In this document: positions 7,684 to 16,439 of the stretch, one piece after another | Position numbering within the stretch: the first letter of the stretch is position 1 | Layout: every line of letters begins with the position of its first letter | Source: Bacillota bacterium | GTDB taxonomy: Bacteria; Bacillota; Clostridia; Lachnospirales; Lachnospiraceae | Assembly (NCBI GenBank): GCA_023458035.1 | Contig: JAEXAX010000017.1 | Location: forward strand, 1-64,000 | Direction: 5' to 3' | DNA length: 64,000 bases | Notes under the pieces: generated by a model | What the model was told of the DNA's origin: nothing | The model's database searches: none | What the model saw: the letters and a program-made list of their open reading frames with translations, nothing else | Made by a program: the position numbers and the translations under genes

Positions 7684-9612
7684 ATGGCATTAGATTATGC
7701 AAAATGTGCAAAAGAGATCTATGAGCAGTTGGGCGGCCGACAGAATATTGTCAGTGTGGCACACTGTGCGACCCGTCTGCGTCTGGTAACGGCGGACAAT
7801 ACGAAGGTGAATATGAAAAAGCTGGAGCAGGTCGATGGAGTAAAGGGTGTGTTTTCCAGTAACGGACAGCTACAGCTGATTATCGGCACCGGAACAGTCA
7901 ATAAGGTGTACGAAGAATTTTTGGCAGTCAGCGGTATGCAGGGAGCGACCAAGGAAGAGGTGAAGCAGGCAGCAGCTGCTAAGGCACCGTTTTATAAAAG
8001 AATGATTAAGTCCCTCGGTGATGTGTTTGTACCGATCTTACCGGCGATTGTGGCCTCCGGCTTAATGATGGGTTTGGTTGAGGCTCTGGCCAAGGCCATT
8101 CCGTCTTTTGGTTCCAGTGACTGGTTCAGTATTTTGAACTTATTTGCCAACACCGCCTTTGTCTTCCTGCCGGTACTGATCGCTGTTTCGGCGGCCAAGG
8201 TATTCGGTGGTAATATTTATCTCGGCGGCGTTATCGGTATGATTATGATTCACCCGAATCTGACAAATGCCTGGACCGTCGGAAATGCCGATGTCACCGT
8301 TCAGGCTTGGAACCTGCTCGGCTTCCAGGTTCGTCAGGTTGGTTTCCAGGGACATGTTATCCCGGTCATCATTGCAGTCTGGTTGATGAGTAAGCTGGAG
8401 AAGAAGTTACATAAAGTGGTTCCGGAGATGTTTGACTTATTTGTCACTCCTCTGGTAACGGTTATTGTAACCGGCTTTTTAACCCTTGGTATCATCGGTC
8501 CGATTTTCTCGACTGCTGAGACCTATGTATTGGATTTTGCCAAGAATCTGGTTAGCGGTGGTTTCGGACTGGGTTCCATGGCCATGGGTGTGATTTATCC
8601 GGTAACGGTTGTCACCGGTATCCACCATATGTACAATGTGATCGAGGCCGGTATGCTGGCTGTCAAGGATGGTGTTAATATTTGGATGCCGATCGCATCG
8701 GCTGCCAACTTTGCTCAGGGTGCCGCCTGTCTGGCGGTCGGCTTAAAGGCAGTCAACCGCAAGACAAAGGCCATCGCCATCCCGTCTTCTTTATCGGCTG
8801 CCCTTGGTATTACAGAGCCGGCCATCTTCGGTATCAACCTGCGTTTGGGCAAACCGTTTATCTTCGGTATGATCGGTGGTGGCGCCGGTGCTTTGGTAGG
8901 TGCCCTGCTGGGTGTCGGAGCCAGCGCTTACGGTGTGACCGGAATTCCGGGCTTCCTGATTACGACAAATTATACCGTGCAGTATGCATTGATTCTGGTT
9001 GTCTCCTTTGTGGTAGCCTTTGCCCTGACCTGGTTGTTCTGGAAAGAAGAAAAGGCAGAGTCGGCTGACAAGGTTGTTGAGGAAGTGACGGCTGAGGCTG
9101 TGGAAGCTTCCGAAGCTGTTGTAGCCGATGAAACAGCAGTAGCAAATGAAGCAGCAGAGGTTTTTGAACTGGTAGCGCCGACTGCCGGAACCGTGGTTGC
9201 ACAGGCTGATATCAGTGATCAGACGTTCGCTTCCGGCGTACTCGGAAAGGGTCTGGCCATTGTGCCGGCCGAGGGCCGTGTTGTCGCTCCCTGTGATGGC
9301 GAAATCGGAACCGTAGCGGATTCCAAGCATGCCATTGGACTGATCGGACCGCGTGATAGTGAGTTATTGATTCATGTCGGTATCGATACAGTAGCCATGC
9401 AGGGTGACGGCTTTGATGTGAAGGTGGCTGTCGGTGATATGGTGAAGAAGGGTGATCTGCTGATGACCTTTGACAAAGAGAAGATTCAGGCTGCCGGTTA
9501 TTCGGATGCGGTTGTCTTCCTGGTGACCAATGCCGATGAGTTTTCGACTGTGACCATGACCAAGGAAAACGGTTCGGTAGAGGCACTGGAAACGGTTGTC
9601 ACAGTAGCCTAA
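7684..9612 (+). CDS. scrA: Sucrose-type PTS permease, EIIBCA
   Basis: A 642-residue fused permease that imports and phosphorylates a sugar using phosphoenolpyruvate. An EIIB domain covers residues 1-85, with the phosphorylated Cys28 in HCATRLRL. A multi-helix EIIC membrane domain runs from about 105 to 455. An Ala/Glu/Val-rich linker leads to a glucose-type EIIA domain, where His564 sits in LLIHVGIDTV. AAGGAGG precedes the ATG. Sucrose is inferred from the following LacI repressor and GH32 hydrolase; a trehalose or other beta-glucoside permease would not be expected beside GH32. Confidence 0.9.
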   Translation: MALDYAKCAKEIYEQLGGRQNIVSVAHCATRLRLVTADNTKVNMKKLEQVDGVKGVFSSNGQLQLIIGTGTVNKVYEEFLAVSGMQGATKEEVKQAAAAKAPFYKRMIKSLGDVFVPILPAIVASGLMMGLVEALAKAIPSFGSSDWFSILNLFANTAFVFLPVLIAVSAAKVFGGNIYLGGVIGMIMIHPNLTNAWTVGNADVTVQAWNLLGFQVRQVGFQGHVIPVIIAVWLMSKLEKKLHKVVPEMFDLFVTPLVTVIVTGFLTLGIIGPIFSTAETYVLDFAKNLVSGGFGLGSMAMGVIYPVTVVTGIHHMYNVIEAGMLAVKDGVNIWMPIASAANFAQGAACLAVGLKAVNRKTKAIAIPSSLSAALGITEPAIFGINLRLGKPFIFGMIGGGAGALVGALLGVGASAYGVTGIPGFLITTNYTVQYALILVVSFVVAFALTWLFWKEEKAESADKVVEEVTAEAVEASEAVVADETAVANEAAEVFELVAPTAGTVVAQADISDQTFASGVLGKGLAIVPAEGRVVAPCDGEIGTVADSKHAIGLIGPRDSELLIHVGIDTVAMQGDGFDVKVAVGDMVKKGDLLMTFDKEKIQAAGYSDAVVFLVTNADEFSTVTMTKENGSVEALETVVTVA

Positions 9613-9647
9613 AGAACATCGTTGTCAGTGTGGACACAGGCTCGGAC

Positions 9648-9676
9648 TTGTCAGAAGTTTTCAAAAGAGGTTATAC
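9648..9676 (+). promoter_or_regulatory. Candidate promoter of scrR-scrB
   Basis: TTGTCA (9648-9653) with a 17-bp spacer and TTATAC (9671-9676). An alternative pair is TTTCAA (9659-9664) with a perfect TATAAT (9682-9687), also spaced 17 bp. I saw no copy of the GTGTAAACGATTACAC operator here, so scrR-scrB may not be under the same control as scrA. Confidence 0.45.
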
Positions 9677-9770
9677 TGGTGTATAATCCCTTTTTTACAA
9701 AAAGCCGGTTTCGATTCGGAATTGGTAGTTTGGGGATGAATACAAGGATGAAGAATAGGATGTCAAACAT

Positions 9771-10763
9771 ATGAATATCAAAGAAATAGCGGCTTTGGCC
9801 GGAGTTTCCAGTGCCACCGTTTCAAGATACTTTAATCAAGGCTATGTCAGCGACACCAATCGGGAGAAGATCAAGGCGATCATAGAAAAATATGAATATC
9901 AGCCATCATCTATGGCCCAGACCCTGCGCACCAAGCGGACCATGAAAATCGGTGTTATTCTGCCGAGGATTAATTCGGCCACCATCAGCCGTATCGTGGA
10001 GGGCATCAGTGTTTCCCTACGCGGGCTCGGCTATCACCTGTTGCTGGCGAACGCTTATAATGATCCGGCTGAAGAACTGCGCTATCTGAAACTGTTTCGT
10101 GAAAACCAGGTGGATGGGATTATCTTTATTGCCACTCTTTGGTCACGCAAACATCAGCAGTTGGTAGCGGATTGCAAGGTGCCGGTTGTACTCCTGGGAC
10201 AGGAAAATGATGCGTTTTCCTGCGTTTACCATGATGATAGAAAGGCTGCTGAGCTGGCCACCGAAGCCATTATCGGGCAGGCTAAGAGGATCGGTTATAT
10301 CGGCGTGACAGGGGCGGATCAGGCAGTCGGCCGGGAACGTCTGTCGGGCTTTTCCGAGGCGGTTGAAAAGAATGGTCGAAAACTCGAAACAAAAACCATT
10401 GAAGTCGGCTTTTCCATGGAGGACGGCTACGAAGGGGCAAAGAAGATGTTGAAGCTCCTGCCACAGGCAGACAGTCTGGTTTGCGCCACCGATACCATTG
10501 CTATCGGTGCCATGCGATATCTGAAAGAGAAGAAAATCGCTATACCGGAACAGATCCAGATCATCGGCCTGGGTGACGGACCGGTCGGTGATTTGTTGAC
10601 ACCACGGTTATCAACGGTGCATTTTTCTTATAAGACCAGCGGTATCGAAGCCGGTCGGATTCTGCTCGAGGCCTTACAGGAAGATGGGGCCAGAAAGGCG
10701 GTAAAGTTGGGTGTCGGTTTGAGATTAAAAGAGAGCACCCGGGAAAATAAGGAGGGTTCATGA
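9771..10763 (+). CDS. scrR: LacI-family sucrose operon repressor
   Basis: A 330-residue regulator. The N-terminal helix-turn-helix (IKEIAALAGVSSATVSRYFN) and hinge region are classic LacI family, followed by a periplasmic-binding-protein-like effector domain starting MKIGVILPRI near residue 60. It sits between scrA and scrB; its last codons overlap the scrB start (ATGA). Expected to bind the two GTGTAAACGATTACAC-like sites before scrA and to release them on sensing a sugar phosphate or fructose. The ligand is not visible from sequence. Confidence 0.88.
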   Translation: MNIKEIAALAGVSSATVSRYFNQGYVSDTNREKIKAIIEKYEYQPSSMAQTLRTKRTMKIGVILPRINSATISRIVEGISVSLRGLGYHLLLANAYNDPAEELRYLKLFRENQVDGIIFIATLWSRKHQQLVADCKVPVVLLGQENDAFSCVYHDDRKAAELATEAIIGQAKRIGYIGVTGADQAVGRERLSGFSEAVEKNGRKLETKTIEVGFSMEDGYEGAKKMLKLLPQADSLVCATDTIAIGAMRYLKEKKIAIPEQIQIIGLGDGPVGDLLTPRLSTVHFSYKTSGIEAGRILLEALQEDGARKAVKLGVGLRLKESTRENKEGS

Positions 10764-12148
10764 ATCTGGTAGGTCGTACATATGATAAATGGGTGAAGGA
10801 GATGGAAGCGGCCGGTTTGCCGGATCAAAGCTTTCGCTTACATCACCATGTTCAGCCACCGGTCGGTTGGCTGAATGATCCGAATGGATTGTCTTATTAT
10901 CAGGGACAGTATCATTTTTTCTTTCAATATGCACCGTTTTCAGCCGACGGTCAGGCGTTAAAGTTCTGGGGGCATGCCACCAGTACCGACCTGATTCACT
11001 GGCAATACCATGATGTGGCCATTTACCCGGATTCCCCGCAGGATATTCACGGCGTTTATTCCGGTGGCACATTGACCATAGACGGTCAAATGGAATTATT
11101 CTTTACCGGAAATGTCAAGCTGGCTGGTGACTATGATTTCATTCATGACGGTCGTGAAGGGAATACCCTGCGCTTGGTCAGTGAAGATGGTTTTCATTTT
11201 GGGGCCAAGCAGTGCGTAATTCCGGCAACTGAATATCCGAAAGACTACAGTTGTCATATCCGTGATCCGAAGGTGTGGAAGGACGGCTCTGTCTACTATA
11301 TGTTGCTCGGTGCCAGACGACGGGATGATGTCGGCTGCGTGTTGTTGTATTCCTCTTCGGATAAACTAAATTGGAAGTTTGAGCGAGAAATCGGCTCAAA
11401 ACAGCCCTTTGGCTATATGTGGGAGTGTCCGGATCGCATCGAACTGGCCGGTCGGGTTTTTCTGGCCATGTCACCGCAGGGTGTCGGGCATCAGCCGCAT
11501 CGCCTGCAAAATGTCTACGCCGCCGGGTATTTGCCTTGGACGAGCGAACCGCTGGATGAAGGAAGCTTCACCGAGTGGGATTTCGGCTTTGATTTTTATG
11601 CCCCGCAGACCTTTGTCGATCAAAAGGGGCGAACCATTCTGGTCGGCTGGGCCGGTCTGCCGGATATCCCGTATACCAATCCGACAGTGGCGCTTGGCTG
11701 GCAACACTGCCTGACCACACCGCGCGAACTGACACTGAAAAACGGTCGAGTTTGCCAATGGCCGGTGGAGGAGTTTGAAAGTTTACGCAGTCAAGCTCTC
11801 GAACTGAAAAATAACAGTAGCGTGGAGGTGGCAGGAACAGCCTTCGATCTGGAGTTGATTCAGCCGCAAGAAAGCTTTGAATTGTCCGTCAATGAGGCGG
11901 TGTCACTTCAATTTGCCGACGGCCTGTTAACCCTATCCTTAAGCGAGGCGGCCGGCTACGGTCGCGAAAAACGTTACTGTGAGGTAGAAACCATCCGCGA
12001 GCTTCGCATATTGGCTGACAGCTCGTTACTGGAGATTTATGTCAATGGCGGTGAGCAGGTACTGACGACCCGCTATTATGTGCCGGAGCAAAACAGACGG
12101 TTGCAGCTGGCGGGACAGGCTAAGGCGGCCACGGTCTGGAGCTTGTGA
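10760..12148 (+). CDS. scrB: Sucrose-6-phosphate hydrolase (GH32)
   Basis: A 462-residue cytoplasmic enzyme that splits sucrose-6-phosphate into glucose-6-phosphate and fructose. GH32 landmarks in order: WLNDPNG with nucleophile Asp40, FWGHATS, RDPKVW with the transition-state Asp, and WECPD with the acid/base Glu. A C-terminal beta-sandwich follows. No signal peptide. GGAGG precedes the ATG, which overlaps the scrR stop. No fructokinase gene is next to it, so fructose must be phosphorylated by an enzyme encoded elsewhere. Confidence 0.92.
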   Translation: MNLVGRTYDKWVKEMEAAGLPDQSFRLHHHVQPPVGWLNDPNGLSYYQGQYHFFFQYAPFSADGQALKFWGHATSTDLIHWQYHDVAIYPDSPQDIHGVYSGGTLTIDGQMELFFTGNVKLAGDYDFIHDGREGNTLRLVSEDGFHFGAKQCVIPATEYPKDYSCHIRDPKVWKDGSVYYMLLGARRRDDVGCVLLYSSSDKLNWKFEREIGSKQPFGYMWECPDRIELAGRVFLAMSPQGVGHQPHRLQNVYAAGYLPWTSEPLDEGSFTEWDFGFDFYAPQTFVDQKGRTILVGWAGLPDIPYTNPTVALGWQHCLTTPRELTLKNGRVCQWPVEEFESLRSQALELKNNSSVEVAGTAFDLELIQPQESFELSVNEAVSLQFADGLLTLSLSEAAGYGREKRYCEVETIRELRILADSSLLEIYVNGGEQVLTTRYYVPEQNRRLQLAGQAKAATVWSL

Positions 12149-12196
12149 TACCGTTCTTTGTGGTGTGCAGTAAAAATCTTATATAGAAATGAAGAC

Positions 12197-12225
12197 AAAC
12201 CACCGGTTGACCCGGTGGTTTGTTG
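12197..12225 (+). terminator. Terminator after scrB
   Basis: Perfect 10-bp stem AAACCACCGG / CCGGTGGTTT with a 5-base loop, then a short T-rich tract (TGTTGATTT). The A-rich left flank allows weak function on the other strand for the convergent gene at 12256-12651. Confidence 0.7.
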
Positions 12226-12255
12226 ATTTAGATAGATATGAAATCTTGAAAAATC

Positions 12256-12651
12256 TTATGAATTCTTTAAAATGGTTGCTAAATTTTCTTTATGCCAGGA
12301 AGCACCAATCATAATCTTATTTACTTTAAAAGCCAATGTGCCTTGTGATGTACTGATGTCCAAGTCATAAGACATTAGCTTTTTCTTGAATTCAATGCTT
12401 GTGATTTCTTCCTTTGGAACGAACAGAAATGCTTCATTTTCCAGTTTCCCGGTTATGTTATTTAAGCCGATGACAGCAATACCGCTATCGTTAAAGTTCA
12501 GTGCAAAATATTGCATAGACAGAGCTGTGGCAGCCGGACCGAGAGCATAGGTAAATTTGCCGGGGAAGATAACACCGACAATGGAAGAATTATCCTTGAA
12601 GGCGGTATTTTTTTCGGTGAGAAATTGTTTAATATCTTGTTCTTTTAACAT
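12256..12651 (-). CDS. Hypothetical 131-residue cytoplasmic protein
   Basis: Starts ATG at 12651 with ATAGGAGT nearby, 53 bp after rnfB on the same strand. The protein has no signal peptide or membrane helix. Alternating beta strands (VGVIFPGKFTYALG, IAVIGLNNITG, EAFLFVPKEEITSIEF) and a C-terminal helix suggest a PH-like or SHOCT-neighbour type fold, but I recognise no family. Base composition is more A+T rich than the Rnf genes, so it may be a later insertion with its own promoter in the rnfB tail (TTATACT on the minus strand). Confidence 0.7.
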   Translation of the reverse strand: MLKEQDIKQFLTEKNTAFKDNSSIVGVIFPGKFTYALGPAATALSMQYFALNFNDSGIAVIGLNNITGKLENEAFLFVPKEEITSIEFKKKLMSYDLDISTSQGTLAFKVNKIMIGASWHKENLATILKNS

Positions 12652-12704
12652 TTTTGACTCCTATATTATTGTTTTTCCATGAGTATAACATTTCAATCCT
12701 CTCA

Positions 12705-13493
12705 TCAGAAGGTGATGATACCGCGCGGACAGGCCTCCTGACAGCGACCGCAGCCGGTGCACAGAGACTGGTTGACAAAGGCGATGTTATTGTCCACGGT
12801 GATGGCACCGACCGGACAAACCTTCTGACATTTCTTGCAGGCGATACAGCCGACTTTGCAGGCATCCATCACTTCCTTGCCGCGATCCAGCGAGCGACAG
12901 GCCACCTTGCTGCGGGCAAGTCTGGGAACCAGCTCGATCAGCTGCTTCGGACATTCGCGGATACATTTCTGACAGGCCTTGCAGGCTTTTTCGTCTACCT
13001 TGGCGATACCGTCAATGATGTGGATGGCATCAAAGGGGCAAACCTTGACGCAGCTGCCGTAACCGAGGCAGCCATAGTCACAGGACTTCGGGCCGCCGGT
13101 TTGAATCATCGAGACCATCTTGCAGTCGTCGATACCGTAATATTCATAGATCTGCTTGGTTCGTTCGCGGGTACCCTGGCAGCGGACAAAAGCCACCATC
13201 GGTTCACCGGAACCGACTTCCTCACCAAGGATATCGGCGATGGCGACGGCGGTCTTCTCGCCGCCGACCGGACAGCCGGTAGCCGGGGCCAGACCGGCCG
13301 CAATGGCTTCGGCCAGAGCGTCACAGCCGGTGAAGCCGCAACCGCCGCAGTTGGCGCCGGGTAAGGCTTCGCGGATCAGCTGCTCGCGTTCATCGACCGG
13401 AACGTAAAACTTTTTTTCTGCCATGCCAAGCAGTAGACCGATCAACAGACCGGTTCCGCCGACGGCAATGGCTGCTATTACTATCATTTCCAT
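12705..13493 (-). CDS. rnfB: Rnf complex subunit B, iron-sulfur protein
   Basis: A 262-residue protein with a single N-terminal membrane helix (VIAAIAVGGTGLLIGLLLG). An NCGGCGFTGC cluster motif of the RnfB family follows, then four ferredoxin-type CxxCxxCxxxCP motifs, the first of the variant CLGYGSCVKVCP type. It takes electrons from reduced ferredoxin and passes them into the membrane part of the Rnf complex. It is the last gene of the CDGEAB operon, 10 bp after rnfA. Cluster number and length match clostridial RnfB. Confidence 0.95.
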   Translation of the reverse strand: MEMIVIAAIAVGGTGLLIGLLLGMAEKKFYVPVDEREQLIREALPGANCGGCGFTGCDALAEAIAAGLAPATGCPVGGEKTAVAIADILGEEVGSGEPMVAFVRCQGTRERTKQIYEYYGIDDCKMVSMIQTGGPKSCDYGCLGYGSCVKVCPFDAIHIIDGIAKVDEKACKACQKCIRECPKQLIELVPRLARSKVACRSLDRGKEVMDACKVGCIACKKCQKVCPVGAITVDNNIAFVNQSLCTGCGRCQEACPRGIITF

Positions 13494-13503
13494 GCTATCC
13501 TCC

Positions 13504-14079
13504 TTAGATCAGACCGGCGAAGCCGAAGAAGGCGATGGCCATCAGTCCGGCTGTCAGTAGCACGATCGGGGTTCCCTGAAACGGTTTCGGAATATCATTG
13601 TAGGCCATTTTTTCACGCAGGCCGGCCATGATGACGATGGCGATGGTGAAGCCGATAGCGGTCGCCAGACCATTGACGGTACCGGCCAGCAGACCGTAGC
13701 TTTTCTTGACGTTGATTAAGGCAACGCCCAGTACGGCACAGTTGGTGGTGATTAACGGCAGGTAGACACCGAGTGACTTATACAGAGCCGGCAACAGCTT
13801 TTTCAATACCATTTCGACAAATTGCACCAGGGCGGCGATGACCAGAATAAAGATGATGGTCTGCAGATATTCTAAGCCGCTGGGCACCAATACAAAGCGG
13901 TAAACCAGACCGGTGGCAATCGAGGCGATGGTCAAAACAAAGGTAACCGCCATACCCATGCCGGCTGCCGTTTCGGTCTTTTTGGAAACGCCAAGGAAGG
14001 GACAGAGACCGAGAAACTGGCTGAGAACAACATTGTTGACCAGAGCGGCTCCGATACCGATGACGAATAATTCTTTCAT
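13504..14079 (-). CDS. rnfA: Rnf complex membrane subunit A
   Basis: A 191-residue, six-helix membrane protein of the RnfA/NqrE family; the start region MKELFVIGIGAALVNNVVLSQFLG and the conserved LGLCPFLG loop are diagnostic. RnfA and RnfE form the pseudo-symmetric membrane core that carries a shared [2Fe-2S] cluster through Cys residues such as that in LCPFLG and the one in NCAVLG. Its ATG overlaps the rnfE stop by the ATGA pattern. Confidence 0.95.
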   Translation of the reverse strand: MKELFVIGIGAALVNNVVLSQFLGLCPFLGVSKKTETAAGMGMAVTFVLTIASIATGLVYRFVLVPSGLEYLQTIIFILVIAALVQFVEMVLKKLLPALYKSLGVYLPLITTNCAVLGVALINVKKSYGLLAGTVNGLATAIGFTIAIVIMAGLREKMAYNDIPKPFQGTPIVLLTAGLMAIAFFGFAGLI

Positions 14080-14786
14080 GACTGTGTACCTCCTTGTTCT
14101 TTATCGGACAGACAGGAACCGCAGCTGCCGGAGGCGCAAGCACAGCAGCCCGGCTGCTCTTCACCGGTCGCGGCCGGTTTACCTGTCTTGATGGCGGCCC
14201 TGGTTTTCAGGTAATTCTGTAATGCGACCAGAAATGCCAATACAAAGAAGGCGCCCGGCGCCAGAATAAAGATGGTGATCGGTACATAACCGGCCGGCAT
14301 CACCCGATAACCGAAGAGCTGACCGGCGCCGAGCAGTTCGCGAAACATTCCGAGGCTGGTCAGACCGATGGTAAAGCCAAATCCCATTCCGAGACCGTCA
14401 AATAATGCGGCAATGACCGGGTTCTTATAGGCATAAGCCTCGGCTCGGCCGAGGATAATGCAGTTAACTACGATCAGTGGGATATAGATGCCCAGGCTGC
14501 CATAGAGGAAGGGCAGAAAGCCCTGCAGCAAAAACTGAACCATGGTTACAAACGAAGCGACGATGACGATAAAGGCCGGGATTCGGACACTGTCCGGGAT
14601 CATTTTTCTGAGCAAGGAGATAAACACATTGGACAGAGCCAGGATCACTGTGGTGGTCAGACCCATGCCGATGCCGTTGACAGCCGAAGTGGTGACAGCC
14701 AGGGTCGGACACATACCGAGCATCATGACGAAGGTCGGATTCTCTTTGATGATACCGTTATACAGGCGTTCTGAAATGAGCTTCAT
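14076..14786 (-). CDS. rnfE: Rnf complex membrane subunit E
   Basis: A 236-residue membrane protein of the RnfE/NqrD family, with the LGMCPTLAV loop matching the RnfA LGLCPFLG loop. Six helices cover residues 1-200. A soluble tail follows with five Cys within about 11 residues (GCCACASGSCGSC), which is not part of the minimal family. The start overlaps the end of rnfG and the stop overlaps rnfA, so translation is coupled throughout. The Cys-rich tail could bind a metal or cluster; that is inference. Confidence 0.95.
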   Translation of the reverse strand: MKLISERLYNGIIKENPTFVMMLGMCPTLAVTTSAVNGIGMGLTTTVILALSNVFISLLRKMIPDSVRIPAFIVIVASFVTMVQFLLQGFLPFLYGSLGIYIPLIVVNCIILGRAEAYAYKNPVIAALFDGLGMGFGFTIGLTSLGMFRELLGAGQLFGYRVMPAGYVPITIFILAPGAFFVLAFLVALQNYLKTRAAIKTGKPAATGEEQPGCCACASGSCGSCLSDKEQGGTQS

Positions 14787-15406
14787 GGTGTCGTTCCTCC
14801 CTTTTCATTTTGGTCAAGCAGCGGCGGGATTAATAAGCCGGCATTGACTGCTCGGGTCACGGCTCGGCTGGTGATGGTCGCACCGCTGATGGCATCGATA
14901 TAGCCGGCGCCGGTTTGTCCGGTGTGCCTTTGAACATCCAATGGACCGGTTTGTCCGATATATTGATTTAAAAACTCATCCTCCTTGGCCCGCATACCAA
15001 GACCCGCCGTTTCACTGATGGACAACAGGTACAGCTTTTGCAGCCTGCCCTCCCTATCGACACCGAGGGACAAGCGGATATCACCGCCGTAACCGGATTT
15101 TGAGGTCATGGTCACGACATAACCGATGGTCTGTCCGGCGGTATCCTGCGCCAGCACCAGCTCATTAAAAACGTGATCGGAGAGATCGGCCGCAGCCAGT
15201 GTCTTTTTGATTTTGTTTGCATCCGGAGCCGGTACTTCGGTAAAGGTCGTCGCTGTCGGATAGACAGCCTGAAAGGCTTCCCGACGCAGCCTGGCTTCCT
15301 GATAGGCGATCGGTTCCTTGGTAACCATATAGACCAGGCCGAGCAGAGCGCCGGCCAGAAGGGTGATAAGTGTCAGCTTTAAGGTGTTTTTCAGCATTTC
15401 ATTCAT
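14783..15406 (-). CDS. rnfG: Rnf complex FMN-binding subunit G
   Basis: A 207-residue protein with one N-terminal membrane helix (LTLITLLAGALLGLVYMV) and an extracytoplasmic FMN-binding domain. The motif SGATITSRAV near residue 175 contains the Thr that carries covalent FMN in RnfG/NqrC. Start and stop overlap rnfD and rnfE by 4 bases. Length is normal for the family. Confidence 0.95.
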   Translation of the reverse strand: MNEMLKNTLKLTLITLLAGALLGLVYMVTKEPIAYQEARLRREAFQAVYPTATTFTEVPAPDANKIKKTLAAADLSDHVFNELVLAQDTAGQTIGYVVTMTSKSGYGGDIRLSLGVDREGRLQKLYLLSISETAGLGMRAKEDEFLNQYIGQTGPLDVQRHTGQTGAGYIDAISGATITSRAVTRAVNAGLLIPPLLDQNEKGGTTP

Positions 15407-16428
15407 GCGGTCGCACCCCCGTTTCTGCGCTGTTTTTGTTTGCCGAAGGCTCGCGGACGGAAGACCTTTTCTAATAGCGGCACCAGCAGATTGGTGAAAA
15501 TGATGGCATAGGAAACACCTTCGGCCGATCCGCCGAATAATCGGAACAGACAGGTCAGTACTCCGAGGATGACGCCATAGGCCAGCTTGGCCGGCTTCAT
15601 GATTGGGGCGGTGACATAATCGGTGGCCATAAAGAAGGCGCCGAGCAGCAGGCCGCCGCCAAGCAAGTGCTCAGCGATAAAGGCCGGATTAAAGCCGCCG
15701 GGAGCCAGGAGCATCAGGGACAGGGTTAAGCTGCCGAGGTAGGACAGCGGAATCAGATAGTCAATGATGCCCAGGGCGATTAAAAAGAAACCGCCGATGA
15801 TAATGGCCAAGGCACAGACCTCACCGATGGTTCCGCTCTGGCGGCCGACCAGCAGATCAAGTAAGGGCAGGGTTTGACCGGTGGACTTTAAGGAGGCCAG
15901 CGCGGTCGGTGCGCTGACAGCGTCTGCCGCACCGACCATACCGAAATCTGTCATTTGTCCGGTGAAGGAGATCAGCAGGAAGGCCCGGGCTGCCAGAGCC
16001 GGATTCATGATATTCTGCCCGAGACCGCCGAAGAGCTGTTTTACGATCAGGATTGCAAAGAGACCACCCGGTATGCCCATCCACCAAGGCGCCCTGACCG
16101 GGAGATTCAGTGCCAGCAGCAGGCCGGTCAGAGCCGCACTGCCGTCGGTAAAGTTAAACGGTTGTTTCATCAATTTTTGATACAGATATTCGGCAGTCAC
16201 GCAGGTCAGGACTGTGACCAGGACGTGGATCAGGGCCATGATACCGAAATGCAGGATGCCGTAAACGGTGGTCGGCAGCAGCGCGAGAATTACCAGCAGC
16301 ATCATTTTCCGGGTGGTCATAGCCGACCGGATATGGGGTGATACGGAAATGTGATGCGCCGGCTGCCGATCATTGGCGGCTGCCGCGCCGGCCGCCATAT
16401 TCGGTTGGCCGGAAATTAGCTTAGACAT
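15403..16428 (-). CDS. rnfD: Rnf complex membrane subunit D
   Basis: A 341-residue RnfD/NqrB family membrane protein with about nine or ten hydrophobic segments, beginning after a cytoplasmic N-terminal stretch. The motif GGLGQNIMNPALAARAFLLISF is typical. The likely covalent FMN site is Thr in VSAPTALA. RnfD is the ion-conducting subunit partner of RnfG. It lies 11 bp downstream of rnfC and overlaps rnfG by 4 bp. Confidence 0.94.
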   Translation of the reverse strand: MSKLISGQPNMAAGAAAANDRQPAHHISVSPHIRSAMTTRKMMLLVILALLPTTVYGILHFGIMALIHVLVTVLTCVTAEYLYQKLMKQPFNFTDGSAALTGLLLALNLPVRAPWWMGIPGGLFAILIVKQLFGGLGQNIMNPALAARAFLLISFTGQMTDFGMVGAADAVSAPTALASLKSTGQTLPLLDLLVGRQSGTIGEVCALAIIIGGFFLIALGIIDYLIPLSYLGSLTLSLMLLAPGGFNPAFIAEHLLGGGLLLGAFFMATDYVTAPIMKPAKLAYGVILGVLTCLFRLFGGSAEGVSYAIIFTNLLVPLLEKVFRPRAFGKQKQRRNGGATA

Positions 16429-16439
16429 GGGGATACCTC

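Noticed and set aside
8791..9330. Minus-strand frame of 179 codons
   Set aside because: Antisense to scrA, low-complexity content, no start signals.
12654..13364. Long plus-strand open frame of 236 codons
   Set aside because: It lies wholly opposite rnfB, has no family features, and arises from the G+C-rich third positions of rnfB.
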